Shown: positions 1-4,933 of the stretch, piece after piece | How the letters are laid out: every line of letters starts with the position of its first letter | How positions within the stretch are numbered: the stretch's first letter is position 1 | Source: Nitrospirota bacterium | Lineage (GTDB): Bacteria > Nitrospirota_A > Leptospirillia > Leptospirillales > Leptospirillaceae | DNA: 5,028 nucleotides | Assembly (NCBI GenBank): GCA_027415455.1 | Contig: DAIBSV010000133.1 | Location: forward strand, 1-5,028 | Reading direction: 5' to 3' | Made by a program: the position numbers and the translations under genes | The notes under the pieces: model-generated | What the model was told of the DNA's origin: nothing | The model's input: only the letters and a program-made list of their open reading frames with translations | Databases searched by the model: none

Positions 1-282
1 ATCGACGATCTCCGCCTCGATGACCGGCGCCTTGAGCTTCGGCACAACCTTTTTCCGGATGGAGCGGACCGTGGCGAGGAAACCTGTTTCGGTGCCCTCG
101 CGAAGATCCGAGATCGTCATCCGAACGCGTCTGTCCTCATAGCGGAAGGGAAAGGAATACAGGAGGTCCAGAATGTTCAGGATTCCCCGCCGCTCCAGCC
201 TCGTCCGGCGGCGCGGTCCGATAGAGGGGCACTGGTCGAGCCCCGCGGTCAGCTTGAGGGATTTGGTCGTGATTCCGGACAA
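1..282 (-). CDS. recG: ATP-dependent DNA helicase RecG, N-terminal fragment (cut by window edge)
   Basis: RecG is a cytosolic branch-migrating helicase that remodels stalled replication forks and recombination intermediates. Only the first 94 codons lie in the window. The helicase motifs would be further left, so the call rests on the N-terminal wedge (OB-fold) domain. Visible marks are an IGPRR helix-hairpin-like turn at residues 21-25, a DLLYSFPFRYEDRR block at 39-52, which closely matches the RecG DLL-hLPLRYEDR signature, and ISDLREG followed by a TV segment as in the family. The frame has no ATG before the signature. An in-frame stop at 402-400 and the strong promoter at 334-362 leave TTG at 282-280 as the only sensible start, with a modest GGGA ribosome site six bases upstream. 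It is transcribed divergently from rpmB, a common neighbour of recG. The identity is well supported; the start is less certain. Confidence 0.85.
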   Translation of the reverse strand, partial: MSGITTKSLKLTAGLDQCPSIGPRRRTRLERRGILNILDLLYSFPFRYEDRRVRMTISDLREGTETGFLATVRSIRKKVVPKLKAPVIEAEIVD

Positions 283-310
283 GGAATTTCCCGGTTGGAG
301 TTGGTCATCT

Positions 311-333
311 TCGGCCTTGGCCGATTTCCGGCC
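311..333. repeat. Overlapping small inverted repeats in the recG leader
   Basis: Three GGCC-containing blocks follow each other. TCGGCC-TT-GGCCGA occupies 311-324 (six-base arms), and GGCCG-ATTTC-CGGCC occupies 319-333 (five-base arms). The middle GGCCG can pair with either neighbour, so the two stems are mutually exclusive. They lie at or just after the predicted recG transcript start. They could be an operator or a leader structure, or just GC-rich chance; the arms are short. Confidence 0.3.
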
Positions 334-362
334 ATTATAGCAGGAGCGCCGCCCCTTGTCCG
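334..362 (-). promoter_or_regulatory. Predicted sigma70-type extended -10 promoter of recG
   Basis: On the minus strand TGCTATAAT places a perfect TATAAT at 339-334 with an upstream TG extension. CGGACA at 362-357 (four of six matches to TTGACA) sits 17 bases upstream. The expected transcript start is near 327, about 45 bases ahead of the TTG start at 282. This leader excludes any earlier initiation codon in the recG frame. Confidence 0.6.
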
Positions 363-376
363 GGACCCGGACCGGG

Positions 377-406
377 TTGATTTGCAGGATTGGATTCGGT
401 TAGAAT
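377..406 (+). promoter_or_regulatory. Predicted sigma70-type promoter of rpmB
   Basis: TTGATT at 377-382 and TAGAAT at 401-406 are separated by 18 bases, matching the sigma70 consensus at four and five of six positions. The expected start is near 413. A short stem GAATG-TTT-CATTC at 411-423 would then form the very 5' end of the message, ahead of the GGGGG ribosome site at 438-442. The site is back to back with the recG promoter, and the two -35 elements are about 15 bases apart. Confidence 0.5.
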
Positions 407-447
407 GCACGAATGTTTCATTCCAATGACTTTTAATGGGGGCGACA

Positions 448-639
448 ATGGCAGCATCGTGTTTCGTATGTGGCAAAACGAAGGTGGTCGGCAACCAGAT
501 CAGCCACTCTCATCGCGTATCCAAAAGGTTTTTCAAGCCCAATCTGCAGACGGTCCGGGCCATCGTCGAAGGGCAGCCCCGACGCGTCCGAGTGTGCACC
601 CGTTGCATCCGGAGCGGCAAGGTCCAGAAGGCGATCTAG
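448..639 (+). CDS. rpmB: 50S ribosomal protein L28, zinc-ribbon (C+) form
   Basis: This is a small basic structural protein of the large ribosomal subunit. The 63-residue product has the L28 pattern: CFVCGK near the N-terminus, then VGNQISHSHRVSKR, RRFF-like FFKPNL and the RRVRVCTRCIRSGKV tail. The paired CFVC and CTRC motifs mark the zinc-binding version of L28 rather than the cysteine-free paralogue. An ATG at 436 is in frame, but ATG at 448 is preferred because GGGGG at 438-442 is correctly spaced as its ribosome site and because MAASCFVCGK begins where L28 proteins normally begin. It is a single-gene unit with its own promoter and a strong stem-loop just after the stop. The rpmG gene often found next to rpmB is not here. 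Confidence 0.95.
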   Translation: MAASCFVCGKTKVVGNQISHSHRVSKRFFKPNLQTVRAIVEGQPRRVRVCTRCIRSGKVQKAI

Positions 640-649
640 CGTCACCTCT

Positions 650-682
650 CCCTTTCGGCCTCTCGAAAGAGGACCGAAAGGG
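650..682. terminator. Strong stem-loop between convergent rpmB and ridA
   Basis: CCCTTTCGGCCTCT at 650-663 pairs with AGAGG (668-672) and CCGAAAGGG (674-682), giving a 14-base-pair stem with one bulged A at 673 and a CGAA loop. It starts 10 bases after the rpmB stop and ends 10 bases before the ridA stop, so it could serve both convergent genes. Neither strand has a T-tract after it, so it is not a textbook intrinsic terminator. A competing small stem, AGGGGA-ATC-TCCCCT, follows at 679-693. Confidence 0.55.
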
Positions 683-691
683 GAATCTCCC

Positions 692-1102
692 CTACCCCGT
701 TCCCCCCTTCCATGCAATGACATCCACCTCGAGTCCGACCCCTTTCGGAAGCGCGGCCACTCCGACGGTCGTCCGGGCCGGATAAGGTTCCCTGAAAAAG
801 GAGGCGCACGCCTCGTTCACCGTCTGGAAGGCCGAAAGATCGGTCAGATAGAGGGTCAGCTTCACGACATCGGACGACCGATACCCGGCCTCAGCCAGCA
901 TCTTTCCCAACCGGTCGAAGATCACCCGGGCTTCGGCCTCCACACCCCCGGGAACAACCCGGCCTTCGCCATCAAGGGCGATCTGACCTGACAGGAAAAG
1001 CCATCCTCCAGCCTCGATTCCCGGACTGTAGGGGCCAACGGGAGGGGGCGCTCCCGGAGGTGCGGCCACGACCCTGCGACTTCCCTCTCTGCTAAAAGAC
1101 AT
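692..1102 (-). CDS. ridA: RidA/YjgF/YER057c family 2-iminoacid deaminase
   Basis: RidA-type proteins are small cytosolic trimers that hydrolyse reactive enamine/imine intermediates, such as 2-aminoacrylate from PLP enzymes, to 2-oxoacids. The 136-residue product carries the family marks in order: GPYS at 23-26, SGQI at 38-41, VNE at 95-97, the PARTTV block with the active-site arginine R110, and LEVDVIA with E125. With R110 and E125 present it should be a true deaminase rather than an arginine-less Rid paralogue. The first ATG overlaps the end of the upstream small membrane gene by 11 bases, which suggests translational coupling. A GTG at codon 12 is a possible alternative start that would give the usual family length. 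The GC-rich N-terminal AAPPGAPPP stretch is variable in this family. Confidence 0.92.
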   Translation of the reverse strand: MSFSREGSRRVVAAPPGAPPPVGPYSPGIEAGGWLFLSGQIALDGEGRVVPGGVEAEARVIFDRLGKMLAEAGYRSSDVVKLTLYLTDLSAFQTVNEACASFFREPYPARTTVGVAALPKGVGLEVDVIAWKGGTG

Positions 1103-1277
1103 GGAGGGTCAACCCCAGACTCGCCCCGATCACGGCATAGTAGACCGTTGCCACCTTCGGGCTTCTGTTGATCCGACAGGCGACGGCGCCGCATCCGTCC
1201 CGCGTCAAAAAGGAGCTCAGGAGATATCCGAAGGCTGCGCCTCCCGCTCCGCCCCAGACCATTGCCGTATAATCCAT
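1092..1277 (-). CDS. Small two-helix membrane protein with a cysteine pair (DUF6132-like)
   Basis: The 61-residue product has two predicted membrane helices, roughly residues 5-23 (glycine/alanine rich) and 42-59. They are joined by a short loop with C29 and C34 in the pattern C-x4-C-R-I-N-R-S-P. Two glycine-rich helices around a cysteine-containing loop ending in a proline resemble small DUF6132-type membrane proteins, by memory of their pattern only. No function can be assigned. ATG at 1277 is preferred over an in-frame ATG at 1298 because AGGAAGGGGAG lies just upstream of it as a ribosome site. The gene overlaps ridA by 11 bases and is divergent from the CPSC thioredoxin-like gene. A shared role of the two in thiol chemistry is conceivable but not shown. 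Confidence 0.7.
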   Translation of the reverse strand: MDYTAMVWGGAGGAAFGYLLSSFLTRDGCGAVACRINRSPKVATVYYAVIGASLGLTLHVF

Positions 1278-1312
1278 TGTCTCCCCTTCCTTTTCCACCG
1301 GATTGTCCTCCG

Positions 1313-1341
1313 TGGATCACCGGCCCCGAACACACTATAAT
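1313..1341 (+). promoter_or_regulatory. Predicted promoter of the CPSC thioredoxin-like gene
   Basis: There is a perfect TATAAT at 1336-1341. The -35 at 17 bases spacing, TGGATC (1313-1318), is poor, matching three of six positions. The expected transcript start is near 1348, just past an in-frame ATG at 1347, which supports ATG 1386 as the real start. The opposite strand of the same -10 reads TATAGT and could serve the divergent small membrane gene, but no -35 was seen for it. Confidence 0.45.
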
Positions 1342-1385
1342 GAGAGATGTTTCATATCGATTATTTTAACACCAGGGAGTCGACA

Positions 1386-1637
1386 ATGGCCAAAGTCAAA
1401 CTGATCTATGCGAGCTGGTGCCCCTCCTGCCCGGCCGCCAAAAGTTTCTGGAACCGTCTTCGACAGGAGATCCCGTTCAATTACGAGGAGATCGACATCG
1501 ACACCCCCCGGGGCAAGGAATTGGCGGAGCGGTACAACATCAAGTCCGTCCCGACCTCCCTCGTCAACGACCGTCCCTATTTCGTCGGTGTCCCCGAAAA
1601 ACAGCGGGCCATCACCCTCCTCAGATCGTCCCATTAG
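1386..1637 (+). CDS. Small thioredoxin-fold (glutaredoxin-like) protein with CPSC active site
   Basis: This is a cytosolic thiol-disulfide protein of 83 residues, the size of glutaredoxins and mini-thioredoxins. A beta strand (KVKLIYAS) leads into WCPSC at residues 11-15, with the redox cysteines C12 and C15. The conserved cis-proline follows at P56 in the SVPT motif that faces the active site. There is no signal peptide or membrane segment. The WC start of the motif is thioredoxin-like, while the length and central helix fit glutaredoxin-like NrdH-type proteins. The partner reductase and substrate cannot be told. ATG 1386 is chosen because AGGGAG lies about seven bases upstream and the predicted transcript starts near 1348. 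The gene is divergent from the DUF6132-like/ridA pair and convergent with the bc complex genes. Confidence 0.85.
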   Translation: MAKVKLIYASWCPSCPAAKSFWNRLRQEIPFNYEEIDIDTPRGKELAERYNIKSVPTSLVNDRPYFVGVPEKQRAITLLRSSH

Positions 1638-1658
1638 AAGAAATCGGAGCGACCCAGC

Positions 1659-1678
1659 GGGGGCCGGAAATGGCCCCC
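1659..1678. terminator. GC-rich stem-loop between convergent genes
   Basis: GGGGGCC (1659-1665) pairs perfectly with GGCCCCC (1672-1678) across a GGAAAT loop. It lies in the 51-base gap between the stop of the thioredoxin-like gene and the stop of the cytochrome b-c gene, where a bidirectional terminator is expected. On the minus strand a T-rich GATTTCTTCT appears about a dozen bases later; the plus strand has C-runs instead of T-runs. It is a plausible but atypical terminator. Confidence 0.5.
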
Positions 1679-1688
1679 TCCCCCAACA

Positions 1689-3059
1689 TTACGGCTGAGC
1701 CTTCGTCGGATCGGGCCATCCCATCCGTCCCAGCGACGAAATATACATGGCCAGATCGTTTTGCTGCTGTTTGGTCAGGTAGGTGAAGTCCGGCATGATG
1801 GAGTCCGGAAAGTGCGCCTTCGAATTCACGAACTGGACTGTCAGCCAGTGTACGGAATGTCCCACGAGCCCCTCTTCAGAAAGATCCGGCCCGATTTTCC
1901 CTCCCTTGTCAAAAACGGTATGACATCCGAGACAGCCGGACTGGTTGAAGACGACCTGTCCCCGCACCATGGCAGCCCTGTCCACGTCGACAAGCTTCTT
2001 GTACCCGTTTTCTGCCATCAGGGACAGGACCAGCATTGACACCAGAACCGTCAGGGTCGACAGAACGGAGAAAGGCCGCCTGAAGGGCGAACGGACCGGC
2101 TTCTTGTCGAGGAAGGGGAGAAAAACGAGGACCACGGCGATCAGAACCGGCAGGCCCACGACCCCTACAATCTCGGGACGGATCATTTTGAGCAGCTGGA
2201 ATATCCAGTCGAAGTACCAGGCCGGAGTCGGATTGTAAGCCGCGTTCGAGGGGTTTGCCACCGATTCGAGTCCGGGAGGACGCAGGACGGCGAGGAGCAG
2301 GATCAGAATGAACACGCCCATCATCCCGAGGGAGTCCATCAGGACCTGGCGGGGATAGAAGGTGTCCTTCGTCGCCTCGTTCTGTTCCGCTGTTCCCGAA
2401 AAAGGCCCGGCCGGTCCCACCCGCCGAAAGATCACCATGTGGAGCATCACGAAAACGATGAAGAGCGTCGGCAGGATCATGGTGTGAATCGTGAAGAAAT
2501 GGGAAAGCGTCAGGGCCCCGAGCCCCACTCCGCCTCGAATGGCATCCTTGATGGCCTCCCCGACGAGAGGAACGAGACCAATCATGTTGGTTCCGACGAT
2601 TGTCCCCCAATAAGCCCGCTCGTCCCAGGGAAGCAGATATCCCGAGAAGGCCGCCGTCATCGTGAGGGCAAGGAGGACCGTTCCGACCAGCCACATGATC
2701 TCCCGGGGCCTCTTGTAGGCTCCCCAGAGAAACACCTGTAGAAGATGGATCCCAACCGCGATGACCATGATCGAGGAGCCCCAGTAATGGATGCCCCGGA
2801 TCAGACGGCCAACCGGAACTCCCTGGTAAGTCAGGTGGTCGATGTAGTTGATGCTGTCCCAGGCATGGTCGGGGGTTCCCCCGTAATAGAAGGCCAGCAT
2901 CATGCCGGTGATGAACTGCTGAATCAGAACGAACAGGACCATGGATCCCGGAATGTAGGCCCACCGGGATCCGCCCGGCATCGGCTCGTTCAGGAGAAAG
3001 CTCATGAGGGCGCGTATCCGGACCCGCTCATCAAGGTATTCGATAATTTTCTGACCCAT
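1689..3059 (-). CDS. Cytochrome b / subunit IV / cytochrome c fusion of the bc (quinol:cytochrome c) complex
   Basis: This is the membrane core of a Rieske/cytochrome b complex. It oxidises quinol, moves protons outward and passes electrons to a haem c. The 456-residue protein joins parts usually split over several genes. Helices A-D of cytochrome b cover residues 38-212, with haem ligands H91/H192 and H105/H207. The H192-H207 spacing of 15 is the b6 type, as are KRPRE after helix B and RRVGPAGP after helix D. Subunit IV-like helices E-G follow (about 244-260, 296-317, 332-348). A C-terminal cytochrome c domain has CLGCH at 376-380 and the likely axial M422. Seven helices place that domain outside the membrane, as required. 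There is no cysteine before C376, so the extra c-type haem of b6f is not expected. The Qo motif is PAWY (279-282) instead of PEWY. ATG 3059 has AAGGAG seven bases upstream; an earlier in-frame ATG at 3152 lies inside the Rieske gene. It is the second gene of a two-gene operon. Confidence 0.93.
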   Translation of the reverse strand: MGQKIIEYLDERVRIRALMSFLLNEPMPGGSRWAYIPGSMVLFVLIQQFITGMMLAFYYGGTPDHAWDSINYIDHLTYQGVPVGRLIRGIHYWGSSIMVIAVGIHLLQVFLWGAYKRPREIMWLVGTVLLALTMTAAFSGYLLPWDERAYWGTIVGTNMIGLVPLVGEAIKDAIRGGVGLGALTLSHFFTIHTMILPTLFIVFVMLHMVIFRRVGPAGPFSGTAEQNEATKDTFYPRQVLMDSLGMMGVFILILLLAVLRPPGLESVANPSNAAYNPTPAWYFDWIFQLLKMIRPEIVGVVGLPVLIAVVLVFLPFLDKKPVRSPFRRPFSVLSTLTVLVSMLVLSLMAENGYKKLVDVDRAAMVRGQVVFNQSGCLGCHTVFDKGGKIGPDLSEEGLVGHSVHWLTVQFVNSKAHFPDSIMPDFTYLTKQQQNDLAMYISSLGRMGWPDPTKAQP

Positions 3060-3075
3060 TAAAGCGCTCCTTCCC

Positions 3076-4008
3076 TCAGGCCAGGCGAACCTTGGCCGCG
3101 ATTCCAATGGCAAACTGCTCGTAGATGACCGATATGGATCCGTCGGGGGCAATGCGGACCGGAAGCTGGTCCATCGGCCGGGGGGCCGGCCCTCCGATCC
3201 GATTCCCGTTCAACTGGTAGATGGAATGGTGGCAGGGACAGATGAAGAGCTTTTGCCCCTTGTGCCACTGGGGCTCGCATCCGAGATGGGGACAGATCGG
3301 GGAAAGAACCGTGAGCCGTGGATCGGAATCATTTTTTTCGAGAGGAGAATCGAGGTTCTTCTTCTGATCCTCCGATTCGGACCAGGGGTCGGCAGCCCCG
3401 GAATGGCGGATGAGCCAGACGGAGCGGTCCTCGGGAACCCGCATCCATCCGCTGACCGAGACGGCCCGGAAGGATTTCTGGACAGGCTCATCCATCGGAA
3501 GATCCTGTAGCTTGACGCCGAGATCCCGCCAGTTGTCGGTGACGGGTGTGCTGGCAGCCGCCATGATGTATCCCCCGATCGGAACGACGAGACTGACCCC
3601 GATTGCCGTGGCCAGGAGGGCGACCGACTTGGCCATGAAGGCTCGCCTCGACAGGCACGCCTCCTCTCCCATTTCCCGGATATCGAGAGGCTTGATCGTC
3701 ACGAGAGCCCCCAGCTCGATATGATGGCCCGGGGGGAAAAACCAGGGGGGCACTTCTTCGTACTGCGTCGGATCGAAGACCGGAGACTGGTGGATGTCCT
3801 GCTCGGGCAGCGTGGTGCGGATCTCCGTTCCGCTCACGGAGGTCACCTTTTCGAGAGGGATCATGTGGAGGGATTCGAGGGATCGGACAACCAGCCCTGT
3901 CACATGATGAAGAGACTCGGAAAAAAGAACTTTTTCGAGACGCCCGAGAGTCTCCCCCCGGAGCCCGAGAACAGGAATGCCGACCCTGTATGTCACATCT
4001 TTGCCCAT
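3076..4008 (-). CDS. Rieske iron-sulfur subunit with N-terminal PRC-barrel domain
   Basis: This is the high-potential 2Fe-2S subunit that takes electrons from quinol at the Qo site. The 310-residue product is much longer than usual Rieske subunits (about 180-200). Residues 4-66 look like a PRC-barrel: VGIPVLGLRGETLGRLEKVL, then HHVTGLVV and IPLEKV. A linker follows to about 118. SRRAFM at 120-125 is a Tat-type twin-arginine motif ahead of one membrane helix (about 126-152). The Rieske fold then has box I CPHLGC (239-244) and box II CPCHHS (257-262), giving ligands C239, H241, C257 and H260 and disulfide C244-C259, plus the GPAPRP loop at 273-278. S262 and Y264, which raise the cluster potential, are present. 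Box II has H in place of the usual G. A charged insertion lies at about 203-230. The PRC-barrel should be cytoplasmic and the cluster outside. ATG 4008 has GGGAG six bases upstream. The cytochrome b-c gene starts 16 bases after its stop. Confidence 0.93.
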   Translation of the reverse strand: MGKDVTYRVGIPVLGLRGETLGRLEKVLFSESLHHVTGLVVRSLESLHMIPLEKVTSVSGTEIRTTLPEQDIHQSPVFDPTQYEEVPPWFFPPGHHIELGALVTIKPLDIREMGEEACLSRRAFMAKSVALLATAIGVSLVVPIGGYIMAAASTPVTDNWRDLGVKLQDLPMDEPVQKSFRAVSVSGWMRVPEDRSVWLIRHSGAADPWSESEDQKKNLDSPLEKNDSDPRLTVLSPICPHLGCEPQWHKGQKLFICPCHHSIYQLNGNRIGGPAPRPMDQLPVRIAPDGSISVIYEQFAIGIAAKVRLA

Positions 4009-4045
4009 AAGAATCTCCCGTCTAGCGCGATCATCGCATTTCGAG

Positions 4046-4111
4046 GGCCCCCCTCTCAGCCTTGGGGCCAAAATCCGGAGGTCCCCTCGAGTCCCCTTCC
4101 CGACGGAGGTC
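4046..4111. repeat. Short repeats in the gap between fabI and the bc operon
   Basis: The 103-base gap holds an inverted repeat GGCCCC (4046-4051) / GGGGCC (4064-4069) with a 12-base loop. It also holds a direct repeat CGGAGGTC at 4076-4083 and 4104-4111, with GTCCCC twice between them at a 10-base period (4081, 4091). No T-tract follows the hairpin, and no convincing promoter for the Rieske gene was seen on the minus strand. It may be a leader or a regulator site, or simply GC-rich spacer; CGGAGGTC also occurs inside the Rieske gene at 3837, so it is not rare here. Confidence 0.25.
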
Positions 4112-4933
4112 TCAAAACATTCCCATCTGGCGGTAGCCCAGGTCCACGAACAGCACCTCTCCCGTTACAGCCCGCATCAGGGGAGACAAAAGGGCCGCGG
4201 TGGCGTCGCCCACCTCCTCCGATGTCAGCTCCTGCCCCTTCAGGGGGGCCCTGTCAGACACCGCCTTCTGCATGTCGACAAATCCCTTGATGGCCCGGCC
4301 GGAAGCCGTCTTGATCGGACCCGCACTGACGGCGTTGACCCTGATTCCCGAGGCCCCGAGGTCGTAGGCCAGATAGCGGACCGAGGCTTCGAGCGCCGCC
4401 TTGGCGGCCCCCATGACGTTGTAGTGGGGAACGATCCGTTCCGACCCCAGATAGGTCATGGCGACCACCGAGGAACCGGACCGCATGAGCGGCGCAAAGG
4501 CCCGGCAGAGAACCACCAGGGAGAAGGCGCTGATCTCCTGTGCAAGGAGGAACCCCTCACGACTCGTCCCTAAAAAGGCCCCGTCCAGCTCCTCTCTTTT
4601 CGCGAAGGCGATGCTGTGGACAAGTCCATCCAGTGTGACTCCTTCGGACCTGAGCCTTTCGGCCACCGCGGCCACCTCGTCGTCGTTTCGCACGTCGAGT
4701 GGCAGGAGCAAACTCCCGCGGTGGTCCTCCGGAAGTTCTTCCAGCAGCTTGCCGATGGTGGTTTTCTGGGAGTCCCCCAGATAGGTAAGGGTCACCCGGC
4801 CCCCGTTCCGGACGACCGACTGGACGACAGCCCAGGCGATCGACCAGCGGTTGGCGACTCCCGTGACAAGGACATGGCGACCGGAAAGGAGGGAGGGGGA
4901 GGATGAGAGAACTCCGGAAGAGGAGGATGTCAT
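4112..4933 (-). CDS. fabI: Enoyl-[acyl-carrier-protein] reductase (NADH), FabI
   Basis: FabI carries out the last step of each fatty acid elongation cycle, reducing trans-2-enoyl-ACP to acyl-ACP with NADH in the cytosol. The 273-residue product is a short-chain dehydrogenase of the FabI branch. It has the nucleotide-binding GVANRWSIAW at 25-34 in the FabI form G-x5-SIA, DVRND at 80-84 and HSIAFA at 106-111. The catalytic set is Y161 (TYLGSER), Y171 and K178 in Y-x6-K. RVNAVSAGPIKT at 198-209 follows, and the end is VDLGYRQMGMF. Position 109 is alanine (SIAFA), as in many FabI proteins. A serine-rich 17-residue N-terminal extension precedes the first strand and is slightly unusual. ATG 4933 has GAGGA about seven bases upstream; an in-frame ATG at 5014 would add residues with no family match. 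It lies 103 bases ahead of the bc operon on the same strand, with no functional link apparent. Confidence 0.96.
   Translation of the reverse strand: MTSSSSGVLSSSPSLLSGRHVLVTGVANRWSIAWAVVQSVVRNGGRVTLTYLGDSQKTTIGKLLEELPEDHRGSLLLPLDVRNDDEVAAVAERLRSEGVTLDGLVHSIAFAKREELDGAFLGTSREGFLLAQEISAFSLVVLCRAFAPLMRSGSSVVAMTYLGSERIVPHYNVMGAAKAALEASVRYLAYDLGASGIRVNAVSAGPIKTASGRAIKGFVDMQKAVSDRAPLKGQELTSEEVGDATAALLSPLMRAVTGEVLFVDLGYRQMGMF

Noticed and set aside
249..494. Minus-strand 81-codon frame across the recG/rpmB gap
   Set aside because: It is antisense to the start of rpmB and out of frame with recG, and it ends in a short unrelated tail; the predicted recG promoter lies within it.
390..991. Two plus-strand frames of 131 and 173 codons overlapping rpmB and ridA
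   Set aside because: They run through the rpmB stop region, the stem-loop and the antisense of ridA, and match nothing; rpmB and ridA explain the region.
1909..2964. Long minus-strand open frame of 351 codons inside the cytochrome b-c gene
   Set aside because: It is an out-of-frame shadow of a GC-rich gene; its translation has no membrane pattern or family marks, while the other frame gives an unmistakable cytochrome b.
4076..4111. CGGAGGTC direct repeat as a regulator binding site for the bc operon
   Set aside because: The same eight bases occur inside the Rieske gene at 3837, so the repeat is not distinctive enough to call an operator; it is kept only as a low-confidence repeat.
3977..4573. 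Plus-strand open frame of 198 codons opposite fabI and the Rieske start
   Set aside because: It is antisense to two certain genes, has no ribosome site, and its product is arginine/histidine-rich low-quality sequence typical of shadows.
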